DNA of 64,000 nt from UBA12191 sp009937185 (GCA_938075155.1 CALJGL010000012.1:62001-126000), one strand, 5' to 3'; shown: positions 28,967 through 39,800, counted from the stretch's first letter. The notes: generated by a model not told the origin, from the sequence alone. A program made the numbers and translations.

Positions 28967-30532
28967 TTAATTCGATGCTCGTGCAAATCGGTAGTAGACC
29001 TCAAGAGTCATCGCTCCGATGGCGGTGTTGTAAACTCTTCCTCCTGCGATTCCCCATTCTCCAATGGGATCCCAGGAGCCATCTTCGCAACCACCGACGC
29101 GCTGATTTCTCACCAACGCATCAATCATAGCCTCGTTCCACTCACGCCATTTGCTGCCGCCAATTTGGAACATGGCGTAGGTGGCGTAGTACCAGTAGTA
29201 GAGATTGATCTTGGATTTGCGCTTACCTTCTTGCGGACGCCATTGGGGAATCTCATCCATGAGGATCGCAGTACCCGCCTTGATGGCATCCGTATTGGTT
29301 TTTTCACCGGAGAAAATTCGGCATAGAACTCCTACGGCTGTCATGCAAGACAGATCCTTGGAATAGGGATACGGCTCAGGATAGGAAGCTTGCAAGCGCG
29401 AGCCTTCATCTCCTGGGTTTTCGTAACCACAAATCCCTGATCTTGCGGTGCAAGACTCGAACCACTTGAGAGCCCCTTCGAAGGCAGGGTTGAAGTCTTT
29501 CGTCTTGACCTTGATGTATCTGGATTGGGCACAAACCTTTGCCGTCTTCAAAGCCAGAACCATCCAACCGGTAACGGACGTATCATTTTTTCCGGCCTGA
29601 TAATCATACTTCCAGCCATAACCCGGGTTTTGGGCGTTGAGGCACCACTTGGTCGCTCTTTGGACCGAGTTCGAAAGTTTGATTTTATCCTGCGAGAGAA
29701 GGAGCAATTCACTCATCGCCATGGTGGCGATGGCATGATTGTAGATCCACTCATCGGTGTCTTCCTGAGGCATGCCGTAGAGCCCATTGAGCTTCGGGTC
29801 AGAGTTCTTGACCTGTTGCTTGAGCATCCAATCCATGGCTTTGCGCATCACGATAACAAACTCGGGGAACTCACCACTCTCATGGGTATGTCCAAATCCG
29901 AGGTAGGCCAGCATCGCCAAAGCGGTACAGCCCACATCGTAGCCATCGAATCCGTCTCCTTCTTCCTGTTCGCAACCGTCGGGTCTTAGGAATCCATTGG
30001 AGGACCAGTGACCGTCGGGATGCTGATGTCGCTTGAGCCACATCAGCGCTGCGAGAACAGCACTCTCGGTGGCTTCGCTTCCACCTTCACGAGAGAGAGA
30101 GCCTTTGCCAAATCGGTTTCCGTATGCCCCGGCACCGGCCCCTGTCATACCAAAAGCATCATTCAGTTGGTTCTTGATGTTTTTGTTGGTCTTGTTGTTT
30201 TTGCTGGTTCCCTTAGGAGTCTTACTGATCTTGTCGGGTTTAAGCAGCTTGATGGGGTCGGTCTTCTGTTTTTCAAGAATCTCCGGCTTACGTTCGATAT
30301 CCCGCTTCTTGGTGGGATCGTACTTCGGAGGCTTGATCTCCTTTTTGACGATGGTCTTTCTCTGTTCTTTTTCTTCCTTGACCTCAAGAATGATCACGGT
30401 GCCGAGGATGGAAAGAATGATGACGTGGAACGCCGCAGAGATGGCCCAGTACGGAGTGTTGGATAACCACCCGGTGTTGGCCGCGTCGTCGCGGTCGTCG
30501 TCGTCGTAGTCGTCTTCGTATTCCTGGTTCAT
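28967..30532 (-). CDS. Membrane-anchored squalene-cyclase-fold (prenyltransferase-repeat) protein
   Basis: A 521-residue protein. Acidic N-terminus (DDYDDDDRDD at about 7-16), one TM helix (about 27-47), then a TonB-like Lys/Pro-rich linker (about 50-125), then an alpha/alpha toroid domain with terpene-cyclase/prenyltransferase repeats (about 145-515: VLAALMWLKRHQHPDGHWSS, ALAMLAYLGFG, ALKWFESC, AIGAMTLEVYYRF). The catalytic DXDD motif of true cyclases is not evident, so it is probably a binding or structural member of the family often seen in Planctomycetota. The start at 30532 follows GAGAGAGGCAATCC. It heads the operon with thiS. Confidence 0.85.
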   Translation of the reverse strand: MNQEYEDDYDDDDRDDAANTGWLSNTPYWAISAAFHVIILSILGTVIILEVKEEKEQRKTIVKKEIKPPKYDPTKKRDIERKPEILEKQKTDPIKLLKPDKISKTPKGTSKNNKTNKNIKNQLNDAFGMTGAGAGAYGNRFGKGSLSREGGSEATESAVLAALMWLKRHQHPDGHWSSNGFLRPDGCEQEEGDGFDGYDVGCTALAMLAYLGFGHTHESGEFPEFVIVMRKAMDWMLKQQVKNSDPKLNGLYGMPQEDTDEWIYNHAIATMAMSELLLLSQDKIKLSNSVQRATKWCLNAQNPGYGWKYDYQAGKNDTSVTGWMVLALKTAKVCAQSRYIKVKTKDFNPAFEGALKWFESCTARSGICGYENPGDEGSRLQASYPEPYPYSKDLSCMTAVGVLCRIFSGEKTNTDAIKAGTAILMDEIPQWRPQEGKRKSKINLYYWYYATYAMFQIGGSKWREWNEAMIDALVRNQRVGGCEDGSWDPIGEWGIAGGRVYNTAIGAMTLEVYYRFARASN

Positions 30533-30561
30533 GGATTGCCTCTCTCGAACTCTATTGCTGA

Positions 30562-30713
30562 GGGGTTTTGAACCCCCCAATACTTCAGGACTCATCTGAA
30601 TAATACCTGAAGTTGTCAATATGGCAAGGAGCATATTGCCATATTGGCAACCATGATGGGGGACCATAAATGCTGAATTTGGCCCTTATGGGACATCTGA
30701 GGTCGAAATTCAG
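30562..30713. promoter_or_regulatory. Cluster of four inverted repeats between hemF and the squalene-cyclase-fold gene
   Basis: In a 191-base gap: CTGAATTT (30673-30680)/AAATTCAG (30706-30713); CAATATGGCAA (30616-30626)/TTGCCATATTG (30635-30645), an 11-bp perfect pair; ACTTCAGG (30582-30589)/CCTGAAGT (30605-30612); GGGGTT (30562-30567)/AACCCC (30571-30576). None is followed by a T run on either strand. They may be operators or a structured RNA leader of the downstream minus-strand operon. Confidence 0.5.
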
Positions 30714-30723
30714 TGGGATTTCC

Positions 30724-31659
30724 TCAGGATGAGGAATTTCCAAGCCAGTCTCTGGGGCGCAGGAAGTCTGACAATTCGGCTTCCCGAGAACCGGACTCAG
30801 GTGTCCAGCCACTTTGCCAACGAACCAGGGGAGGCAATGACATCAAGATTGCTTCGGTTCGCCCACCACTTTGAATCCCAAAGAGCGTGCCCCGGTCAAA
30901 GAGCAGATTGAATTCGACGTATCGTCCGCGTCGGTAAAGTTGAAATTGTCTCTGTGTGTCATCGAACTCGGTGTGATGTCGACGCTCAACGATGGGTAAA
31001 TACCCGTTCAGGAACGCTTCGCCAACGTCTTGAGTCAGAGCGAGGCAGCGATCGAATCCACCTTCATTCAGATCGTCAAAAAAGATGCCTCCAATGCCGC
31101 GCGTTTCGTCTCTGTGGGGGAGGAAGAAATAGCGATCACACTCGTCTTTGAACTTGGGGTAGAGCTCGCTGCCATGGGGGTCGAGGGCGTTCTTGGCCGT
31201 TTGATGCCAGTGCTGAGCATCTTCGAGAACAGGATAGTATGGGGTTAAATCGAAGCCCCCACCAAACCACCAAACTGGGGGTTCTCCCTCTTTTTCAGCA
31301 TGAAAGAGTCTGACATTCATGTGGGCTGTGGGGGCGTGGGGATTTTTGGGATGAATCACAAGAGAGATGCCCATCGCTTCAAAACTTCGACCGGCCAGCT
31401 CAGGTCTCTGTGCACTTGCCGTCGGCGGTAACTGGTCACCACTGACACGTGAAAAGTTGACCCCCGCTTGCTCAAAGATGGCGCCGTCTCGTAGGAGGCG
31501 ACTTTCTCCTCCTCCGCCCTCTTCTCTCTCCCAAGAAGTGATTTCGAAGTTGGACTTACCATCGAGAGATTGGAGTGAAGAGCAGATGCGTACTTGGAGG
31601 TCCTTGAGCCACGATTCAAAAAGGTGAGCTGGAATTTTGGACTGCTGTGGTTTTGTCAT
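30724..31659 (-). CDS. hemF: Oxygen-dependent coproporphyrinogen III oxidase
   Basis: A 311-residue HemF with the family signatures HMNVRLF, WWFGGGFDLTPYYP, PHRDETRGIGGIFFDDL, and RGRYVEFNLLFDRGTLFGIQSGGRTEAILMSLPP. It decarboxylates coproporphyrinogen III to protoporphyrinogen IX using O2 in haem synthesis, so the organism lives at least partly with oxygen. The ATG at 31659 follows GCGGAGAACC; an ATG at 31671 has no site. The enzyme is cytoplasmic. Confidence 0.97.
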   Translation of the reverse strand: MTKPQQSKIPAHLFESWLKDLQVRICSSLQSLDGKSNFEITSWEREEGGGGESRLLRDGAIFEQAGVNFSRVSGDQLPPTASAQRPELAGRSFEAMGISLVIHPKNPHAPTAHMNVRLFHAEKEGEPPVWWFGGGFDLTPYYPVLEDAQHWHQTAKNALDPHGSELYPKFKDECDRYFFLPHRDETRGIGGIFFDDLNEGGFDRCLALTQDVGEAFLNGYLPIVERRHHTEFDDTQRQFQLYRRGRYVEFNLLFDRGTLFGIQSGGRTEAILMSLPPLVRWQSGWTPESGSREAELSDFLRPRDWLGNSSS

Positions 31660-32173
31660 GGTTCTCCGCATTGACCTAGATTCGCACTTTGAGCTGAATT
31701 TGCAGTTTCATCTGAATTTGTCTGCCGTATGAAACTCACTGGAGCACATGACACTCCCTGGAGAACAAGACATCCAGAATATCCCACCCTCAACCGTCAT
31801 CCTTGACGATATTGGCCATGAAGCCGTTCTGGCGAGGCCCGCAAAAATGTACTTTACATTTTACATTGTGCAAGGTACCTTTCTGTTGGTTCGGCGGTCG
31901 GAGAGAGTTGGGGAGTGGTCGAACCCACAGAGTTTTTTCCCCGAAGTTGACGCGGCGTACCTCTCTCCGACCTACATTTTTCCCCCTGTTGCCGCAATCC
32001 AGGGGAAAACAGCAATTTGCCTTCCAAACGGCCCTCTCCGGAATCGACCCATTTCCGGAGGGGGCTCACGCCTTTTCCCACCGCAATCTCAATGAATAGA
32101 CCGCCTTTAACTGTGGAAATCTTGGTCTCAAGGTATGATTTCTTCATGTGCTGTGTGTAGGAGAAGAGGCGAA
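31660..32173. other. Intergenic region between hemF and the DUF971 gene
   Basis: About 510 bases between divergent genes. CTGAATTTG occurs twice within about 30 bases near 31700. Overlapping frames on both strands (31748-32095, 31803-32099, 31854-32183) have no family resemblance and no ribosome-binding site and look non-coding. Confidence 0.4.
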
Positions 32174-32506
32174 TTGAGTTCAATAGTCCGTTACCAGGCT
32201 GAACAGATCATGCTGTTAGAGCCCGCCACTTTGTTGGTGGTGTGGGTCGATGGCCACGAAAGCCTCTACTCTCATCGTTCATTGCGTGAGACTTGTGAGT
32301 GCGCTTCATGTGTCGATGAATGGACTCGCAAGCCTATTCTCGACCCCGATTCCCTTCCCAAAAACCTACGCGTTGTCGCTGTCGAGCCGACGGGGCGATA
32401 TGGTCTCAACCTGAAGTTTTCCGATGGTCACGCGACAGGTATCTGGTCGTTAGAACGTCTGAGGGAAACTTGTCCCTGCCCCGAATGTGAGAAGGGTGTC
32501 TCTTGA
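32174..32506 (+). CDS. DUF971 / gamma-butyrobetaine-hydroxylase-like N-terminal protein
   Basis: A 110-residue cytoplasmic protein matching the DUF971 fold: LLVVWVDGHESLYSHRSLRETCECASC, then LRVVAVEPTGRYGLNLKFSDGHATGIWSLERLRETCPC. The domain is a small zinc-binding unit also found before gamma-butyrobetaine hydroxylase and in Fe-S-cluster-related contexts. The start is uncertain: TTG 32174 has AGAAGAGG upstream, ATG 32210 has no clear site, and ATG 32135 lies further up. The stop overlaps the next TTG start (TTGA), linking it to the efflux operon. Confidence 0.8.
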   Translation: MSSIVRYQAEQIMLLEPATLLVVWVDGHESLYSHRSLRETCECASCVDEWTRKPILDPDSLPKNLRVVAVEPTGRYGLNLKFSDGHATGIWSLERLRETCPCPECEKGVS

Positions 32507-33720
32507 AAACAGTCTTTCCTCGAGTATTGGCCGTTGTTGCACTGATCTCCATCGGATGGTTTTCACACGGTTTCTTTCCCCAATCATCTGAAAAGCCCGC
32601 AACGCCGGCCCAAAGGCCTGGATTTCCAGGGCGCCCTTCGATGGGGGGGGCAGGATATGCGGGAATGAAGTCGGAAGAGGTTGTGCCCGTCGAGGTCAGC
32701 TCGACTCTTTTGGCGATCATCCGTGAACGCGTTCGCAGCAGTGGAATTCTTGAGCCCGAACGTGAAGTGAGTTTGCTCTCTCGTGTCGAAGGTACCGTCG
32801 ATAAAGTTTCAGTGGTGGAGGGTGAAAAAGTTTCAAAGGGTCAATTGCTCTGCGCTATCGATCAAGAGGAATTGCACATCGCTGCCGACTTGGCGTTGAT
32901 AGAACTTCAGCAAGCCCAAGCGAACCTGAATCGACTCGAAGGTCTCGCAAGCTCAGGAGACTCCTCAAAAGAAACTGTAGAAAACGCTCGATTTGCCATG
33001 CAGCGGGCAAAAGCCGGACATGACCGCGCCCTTATCGATCTTGGGCATTCTCAGCCATCGGTGTTGTTTGACGGTGTTGTTGTGAGAAGGGGCATTGAGC
33101 CGGGTCAATATGTTCGAGTCGGGGATGAACTCTTCACCTACGCGGATTTTGAACCTCTTAGGGTTCGAATTTTCCTACCGGAAAGTGAAGTGACAGACAT
33201 TGAAAAAGGACAGAGATGTGTCCTTAGAACCGAAAGCGATGGACCTATCCTGACGGAGGGAGTGATCGAAAGGATCAGCCCCGTTATTGATAGAACTTCA
33301 TTAACAGTTGAGGTACTCGTCGTTTTCCCTGAGGCTGCCGTCAATCTTAGGCCGGGAGCATTCGTTCATATCGACGTGATCACCCGCACCTTAGAAAATC
33401 GAATGATTATTCCGAGGAAAGCATTGGCTCTGAGGGGAAATCGTTCAGTCGTGTTTCGCCTATTGGATGATGAAACGGTTCAAGAAGTCGAAGTTATCAC
33501 AGGGTTTGAAAATGACTCCATCGTCGTGATCGAAGAGGGATTAGGAATCGGTGACAGGCTTGTGGTTCAAGGAATCGATAAGCTGAAGGATCGCAGCAAG
33601 GTCAGTGTTTACAGGAGTATTCCTGTAGAAGTCGATGAACTGACAGTCGAGCCGATGTCCGTGCCTGAGAACCCACAAAAACTTAGACCTCATCCGAAAG
33701 TCCCAGCGGTCAAGGAATAG
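32503..33720 (+). CDS. RND efflux periplasmic adaptor (membrane fusion protein)
   Basis: A 405-residue adaptor with an N-terminal membrane anchor (about 5-24). The barrel-sandwich/lipoyl halves are at about 80-120 (SRVEGTVDKVSVVEGEKVSKGQLLCAID) and 185-220 (FDGVVVRRGIEPGQYVRVGDELF), a short coiled-coil hairpin lies between, and beta-barrel and membrane-proximal domains follow. It connects the inner-membrane RND pump to an outer-membrane channel. TTG start at 32503 overlaps the DUF971 stop, with GAGAAGGG upstream. No TolC-type gene is in the window. Confidence 0.9.
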   Translation: MKTVFPRVLAVVALISIGWFSHGFFPQSSEKPATPAQRPGFPGRPSMGGAGYAGMKSEEVVPVEVSSTLLAIIRERVRSSGILEPEREVSLLSRVEGTVDKVSVVEGEKVSKGQLLCAIDQEELHIAADLALIELQQAQANLNRLEGLASSGDSSKETVENARFAMQRAKAGHDRALIDLGHSQPSVLFDGVVVRRGIEPGQYVRVGDELFTYADFEPLRVRIFLPESEVTDIEKGQRCVLRTESDGPILTEGVIERISPVIDRTSLTVEVLVVFPEAAVNLRPGAFVHIDVITRTLENRMIIPRKALALRGNRSVVFRLLDDETVQEVEVITGFENDSIVVIEEGLGIGDRLVVQGIDKLKDRSKVSVYRSIPVEVDELTVEPMSVPENPQKLRPHPKVPAVKE

Positions 33721-33733
33721 AACTAGGAGACCG

Positions 33734-36700
33734 ATGGAGTCATTTCTGAAAAGTGTTGTCCGAAAACCAGTGACTGTCGCGATGATCACCATCGCCGCGG
33801 TAACCTTCGGAATACTTTCTCTCAAACGACTTCCAGTCGAGCTTCTTCCCGATATCAACTATCCGACCCTTACAGTTCAAACCGAGTTACGCGATGCCTC
33901 CCCGCAAGAGGTCGAGCAGTTAGTCACTGATTCCATCGAAGAGGTGGTGGGAGTGACTCAAGGTCTCTTGAGGTATTCCAGCACTTCAAGGGCCGGGGTT
34001 TCGGAAGTTGTATTGGAGTTCAGTTGGGACACTGACATGCAGAGGGCTAGCCTCGATGTGAGAGAGAAACTGGACTTAGTCAATCTTCCGGAAGATGCAC
34101 GTTCACCTTTGGTTTTTCGGTTCGATCCGTCTCTTGACCCCATGACTCGTCTTGCATTAACGGGTTCTCGGTCGATTCCAGATCTCAGGAAATTAGCAGA
34201 ACTTAAGATTAAGAGAAAACTGGAGACTGTGACCGGCGTGGCTGCCGCGAGGGTGACCGGAGGCGCAGAAGATGAAGTTCTGGTCGACCTAGATGCTCAA
34301 AAACTGGAGGCACTCTCTCTTGATGTTGCGACGGTAGCTAGGCGCATATCCCAAGAAAACGTAAACCGTTCAGGGGGAGAGATCCGTGACCGGCAAACGG
34401 CCTACCGGTTGCGAACAGTAAAAGAGTTTAGATCCCTTGAGAACATCGAGGATGTCATCGTTCTTCAGGGGCAAACAGGGACGGTTCAGGTCAAGGATAT
34501 CGGTGACGTGGCCATCGTTCCCAGAGATGATGAGATTCTCGTCCGTGTCGATGGTCAGCCGGCCGTTCAAATCGATTTGTATAAAGAGGGCGATGCGAAT
34601 GCCGTCAATGTCGCCAAGGCATTACGGCTGCGTCTCGCAGAGTTGGAGAATGACAAGGAACTCGCAGACTGCGAGCTGGTCGTCCTTTCAGACCAGGCGA
34701 GATTTATTGAAGAGTCTATCGAGAGTGTGGAGTCCACTGCCTTAATGGGCGCACTTCTTGCCGCTCTCGTCCTCTATGTATTCCTGAGGAATATGCTCAG
34801 CACATTGACGATAGCATTGTCGATCCCCGTATCTGTCGCTGTCACATTTTTGCTGATGGAACTGACAGGAATTAGTCTTAATGTCCTTTCCCTAGGTGGT
34901 CTCGCTTTGGGAATCGGCATGCTGGTCGATAACAGTGTTGTTGTCCTGGAGTCGATTCAAAGACTTCGGGAGGAGGGAATGTCTCCTTTCGAAGCTGTTT
35001 ACAAGGGAACAGGTCAAGTGATTGGCGGCATCGTCGCTTCTACGCTTACGACCATCGCAGTTTTCCTACCCCTGATTTTTGTCCAAGGAATCGGCGGAGA
35101 GATCTTCCGGGATCAGGCTCTGACGGTCACATACTCCCTCGTCGCAAGTCTCTTTGTTGCCGCGACGGTGATCCCTACAGTGGTGGCCAGTGGTCATCGT
35201 TTCTCCGGTGGTATATTGAGCCGGCTTATCGCCTTTATCGATAAGCTTTTGTCGCCATTGGCGAGCTTGTTCTCGTGGGCTCTCACGGGTGCTCAAAATC
35301 TATACTCTCGTTCCTTGGGTGGATTGCTTTCCATGCCATGGGGGGCACCAGTACTTGCACTCGCATTTTGTACCGTAGTGCTCCCGAAGGTGAACGATCT
35401 TGGAACTGAACTTGTCCCAGACCTTTATCAGGGACAGTTTTTCTTCGATATCGAATTGGCAGAGGGCACTCCCCTTGAAGAAACCGATCGTAAAGTCGCT
35501 GCTCTTGAAAAGATCGTGTCTGAATTGAAAGCCGAAGATTGGCCGATCGCTCTTTATACTTCGACAGTGGGGGAATCTCCGGTTCTTGGTGAAGTTCAAT
35601 CAGGAGAACGAAGAGAACATATTGCCCGTTTGACACTCGGACTTGAAAATGGGGCCACTCGCCAAGATGAGACGGCTCTGATTGAGAAGCTCGAGGAACG
35701 GTTTAAGGAAATTCCTGATTGTCCTTTCTCGCTTGGACGACCCTCTCTGTTCACTTTTCGTGATCCGATTGAAGTTGAAGTTTACGACGATGACCTTGAA
35801 GAGTTGAGACGATCAGCGATGACAGTTGCTGATCGCATGAGCCTTGTTGCGGGATTAACAGATGTGAATCCAAGAGTTCCAGATCAGGTTCCCGAAATCC
35901 ATGTTCGCATGGATCCCTACCGACTTTCTGCATATGGACTCAATCTCGGACAAATCGCAGATGGCATGAAATCACGAGCGATTGGTGAGGTGGCTTCTCA
36001 GTATCGTTTTGCTGAAAAGCCTATAGATATTCGAGTTCGTATCAAAGGCGCCTTAGAAAGAACCTTGGAAGAGGCCGCTAGGGATTCGATCAGAACTCCT
36101 ACCCAAGGAGATGATGCCGTCTTGAGGCTGGCCGCCTTCGGTCGTTTGGATGAGGCGTTAGGACCGGTTGAAATCCGAAGAGTGGGCGGCGAAAGATCTG
36201 TTTCCGTCACTGCCCGGACTTATGGCGTTGACCTTGGTACCGCAACTGCGAATGTCATCAGGGCTTTGGACGGACGCATATTGTCCCCGACGACAACTGC
36301 AAAAATGTCGGGACAGAACATTGAGATGAAAGAATCTCTACGCAGCTTGGGCATGGCATTAGCTCTCGCTGTGTTCGTGGTTTATCTGGTGTTAGCCAGT
36401 ACATTTGAATCGTTGAAGTTGCCATTCATTGTAATTCTGACGGTACCCTTGGGAATTTGTGGGGCCATTTTTGCAATGCTATTCACAGGAATACCCTTGG
36501 GAGTTCTTTCGATGATTGGCGTGATTCTCTTATGTGGAATTGTCGTCAATAACGGAATTATTTACGTCAGTCGGATTCAGCAGCTACAAAATAGTGGGTT
36601 GGGCGCAACTGAGGCGACACGTCGTGCAGGGATCGAAAGATTGCGTCCAATATTGATCACAAGTACGACTACGATTTTAGGATTAATGCCGTTAGCGATG

Positions 36701-36847
36701 GGCTTTGGTCCAGGAGCTGAGCTGAGAAAACCATTGGCGATCACGGTGGTCTGGGGACTTGCTGTGGCAACGATTTTGACTCTGGCAGTGATCCCGAGTG
36801 GATATAGAGCTCTCGTCCGCGATTCCGAAGGTGAGGCGGTGTCATGA
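33734..36847 (+). CDS. RND-family efflux permease, first of a pair
   Basis: A 1037-residue inner-membrane proton-driven transporter with 12 TM helices and two large periplasmic porter/docking regions, the usual AcrB/MdtB length. Landmarks: N-terminal PVTVAMITIAAVTFGILSLKRLPVELLPDINYPTL, the TM4 region GLALGIGMLVDNSVVVLESIQRL carrying the proton-relay Asp, and the TM10-12 repeat CGIVVNNGIIYVSRIQQL with LRPILITSTTTILGLMPLAMG. The stop overlaps the second permease ATG (ATGA), so the two are made in equal ratio. Substrate unknown. Confidence 0.93.
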   Translation: MESFLKSVVRKPVTVAMITIAAVTFGILSLKRLPVELLPDINYPTLTVQTELRDASPQEVEQLVTDSIEEVVGVTQGLLRYSSTSRAGVSEVVLEFSWDTDMQRASLDVREKLDLVNLPEDARSPLVFRFDPSLDPMTRLALTGSRSIPDLRKLAELKIKRKLETVTGVAAARVTGGAEDEVLVDLDAQKLEALSLDVATVARRISQENVNRSGGEIRDRQTAYRLRTVKEFRSLENIEDVIVLQGQTGTVQVKDIGDVAIVPRDDEILVRVDGQPAVQIDLYKEGDANAVNVAKALRLRLAELENDKELADCELVVLSDQARFIEESIESVESTALMGALLAALVLYVFLRNMLSTLTIALSIPVSVAVTFLLMELTGISLNVLSLGGLALGIGMLVDNSVVVLESIQRLREEGMSPFEAVYKGTGQVIGGIVASTLTTIAVFLPLIFVQGIGGEIFRDQALTVTYSLVASLFVAATVIPTVVASGHRFSGGILSRLIAFIDKLLSPLASLFSWALTGAQNLYSRSLGGLLSMPWGAPVLALAFCTVVLPKVNDLGTELVPDLYQGQFFFDIELAEGTPLEETDRKVAALEKIVSELKAEDWPIALYTSTVGESPVLGEVQSGERREHIARLTLGLENGATRQDETALIEKLEERFKEIPDCPFSLGRPSLFTFRDPIEVEVYDDDLEELRRSAMTVADRMSLVAGLTDVNPRVPDQVPEIHVRMDPYRLSAYGLNLGQIADGMKSRAIGEVASQYRFAEKPIDIRVRIKGALERTLEEAARDSIRTPTQGDDAVLRLAAFGRLDEALGPVEIRRVGGERSVSVTARTYGVDLGTATANVIRALDGRILSPTTTAKMSGQNIEMKESLRSLGMALALAVFVVYLVLASTFESLKLPFIVILTVPLGICGAIFAMLFTGIPLGVLSMIGVILLCGIVVNNGIIYVSRIQQLQNSGLGATEATRRAGIERLRPILITSTTTILGLMPLAMGFGPGAELRKPLAITVVWGLAVATILTLAVIPSGYRALVRDSEGEAVS

Positions 36848-39800
36848 AAAGCTTTGTTCGTCTCTGTCTTTCCCGACCCATCACGACCTTAACGATTCAT
36901 CTATTACTGATTCTTGCAGGAATCTTATCTGTTCAACAACTTCCTCTGAGCGCTCTGCCAAACTTCAGTAAAAATCGAATTAATGTCACGATCCCATACC
37001 CCAACGCTTCTCCAACCCAAGTTGAAAATGAAGTGGTGCGCCCCCTCGAAGAGGCATTGGCGACACTGCATGGTCTTGAGGGGATTGAGAGCGAGTCCAG
37101 TGATGGAAGAGGGCGGGTAACTCTCCGGTTTGGCCACGGGAGTGATACCGATGCTATCAAAGTAGAAATTCGAGAACGGTTGGCTCGCGCTATCAATGAC
37201 CTCCCCGTGGAGGACATCGAGAGAATCCGAGTACGTGATGGCGGTTGGGGACCCGGAAACGAAACGATCATGGAAGCAAGGATCAGTTCCCCAGCGATTG
37301 ATCTTTCGGAAAACTATAACCTTCTGGTCGACAGAATTCAGAGGCCACTCGAACGTATCGATGGGGTAGGTCAAGTCGAGCTAGACGGGATAAAGCCTCT
37401 CGAAGTGAAGATTCAATTCCGTAAGGGTGATCTTGAGAAACACGGGCTTAGCCTGGGTGGTATCGCAGAGGTCATCAATGGATCGAATGTGGATGCGAGC
37501 ATCGGGAAGATCTGGAAAGACGGGAAGACCCGTCGTTTACGAATGCTCAATGCTATCGATGAATATGAAGATCTCTTTGATCTACCGATCAATGACAAGG
37601 GACTTCGTCTCGGCCAAGTAGCAATTATTGATAAGGTTGAAGGCGAGATGAGATGGGGACGTCACCTCAATCATGCCCCCGCCATATCCCTAGAAGTGTC
37701 TCAGCAATCTGGTGCCAATACGGTCAATGTTTGTCGCAAGATTCGTGAAGTTGTCGAGCAGATACAGGGTGACCCTCAATTGGAGGGGATCGATCTGCTC
37801 GTTTGGCAAGACCAGGGAAAAATGATTGAAAGCTCCATTGGCCAACTCCGGGATGCCGGAATTGTTGGGGGTGGGCTTGCTCTTATTGTCCTCATGCTTT
37901 TCTTACGAAGGATCTCGGCGACTTTTCTTGTGGGAATGGCGATTCCGATTTCAGTTCTGACTGCGATGGCTGCATTGCATCTCATGGAAATGGAACTGAA
38001 TACGCTGACACTTTTGGCGTTGATGCTTGGTGTCGGCATGCTGGTAGATACAGCGGTCGTGGTAGTTGAGTCGATAGTGCGGCGTGCGGCGATGGGTGAG
38101 GATCCTCTCCTTGCTGCTACTCGTGGAACCATGGAAGTGGCAACACCCGTTTTCGCAGCGACTTTGACAACAATGGTGGTGTTTCTGCCTGTGATCATCT
38201 CAGGAGAGAGTCAGTTTTCAGAACATTTGGGGAGTGTGGGCATCGTCATTTCGCTGACGATTGGTGCGAGCCTTTTCGTTTCATTGACTCTCGTTCCGAT
38301 GGTTTCAGCAAGAATCTTCGGTAAACAAGAAGTGAAAAAAGCGGCTTGGTTCGAATCCTTCCGAAATGCTTACTCACGTTTTCTTGCCGGGGCTATTCGA
38401 TACAAATGGCTGACCTTAGTCGTCGCTGCAGCTGCAACCTTTAGTGTCATGATTCCCTTCCAGAATGGATTTCGTTTCGACCTTTCTGATATGGATTGGA
38501 AAACGAACTTTGCCAATGTTTCCTACAACCCTGTCGAGGGGCTTGATTTCCGGGAGATGGAAAAGGTTGTCACGCAGATCGAGGAGATACTTGAATCAAA
38601 CAGAGAAGTCATCGGTGAAGGTGATATCTATTCGTGGTTCTCTGATGGGAATGCAATAACACGGGTATATCCTCCCCAGGAATTAGCGACAGAGGAATAT
38701 CTTGCAGACCTCAGAGTCAAAATTGGGAGCGTGCTCCCCAAAGTTCCAGGATTTAACATCAAGACCAGTAATGGTTGGGGCTGGGGTGGACGTGGCGGTG
38801 GGGGAAGATCCAGTGCTGGCACCATCAATGTCCGTCTCAAAGGGGCTTCTGGGTCATTGCTGGATGATCTCGCGCCGAAGGTTTCCAGTTACCTCTTAGG
38901 TGTTGAAGGTGTCATTGATAGTGAAATACCTGGTCGTGATCAGGTCGATGAACTTCGCCTTGAGCCCAATGAGGATCTCTTAGCGAGACTACAGGTTTCA
39001 GGTAACCAAGTCGCAAGAAGTGTCAGTATGGCATTTGCTGGAAGTCGCCTTTCGAGTCTGAGAACCCGATCCAATGATATGGAAATCAATTTGGGGCTCG
39101 TCGATGAAGAGACCGATAGCGTCACAGAGTTGAAGGGTATGAAATTCGCCATCACCGATGATTTGGAATTGCCGATTCAAGATTTAGGTACTCTCGTTCA
39201 AGCGGAAGCTCCCGATGAACGTAAGCGCTGGGATCGAATGGCATATGCAAATATCTCGGTACAACTTGGACTCGAAGATCAGCAGGTCGTTCAGGCTCGA
39301 GTGGAGGAAGCACTGGCTCAGTATTCTTGGCCTGTGGGCTACTCTTGGGATTTGGGTGAGCAGTGGTCAGGGCGATGGAGAAACCGCGATTCCTTTGGAG
39401 AAGGGATGTATCTTTCCGTATTTCTCGTCTACATGGTTCTGGCGTGTCTCTTTGAATCAGTGAGGACTCCTCTTGTTCTCATGCTCTCAGTATTCTTGGC
39501 CGTCCCAGGGGTGATATGGTTCCTGTTTCTTCAGGGAGATAACCTAGATACACCTGCAGCCATCGGAACGATCCTTCTGAGCGGCATCGTCGTCAATAAT
39601 GGGATAGTGCTGATCGATCAAGTCTTGAGGCGTATGCAGGAAGGTGCATCTCGGTTAGATGCCATCATCTCTGGAGCTAGCGATCGATTACGCCCGATTC
39701 TCATCACCGCACTGACAACAATTCTGGGGCTGATTCCCATGGCGTATGCGACTCAAATTACAACGGGCCCACAGTTCACGACTTTGGGGAAAACCATTAT

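Noticed and set aside
31748..32095. A 115-codon plus-strand frame between hemF and the DUF971 gene
   Set aside because: No ribosome-binding site, no family resemblance, and frames overlap on both strands, so it looks like non-coding sequence.
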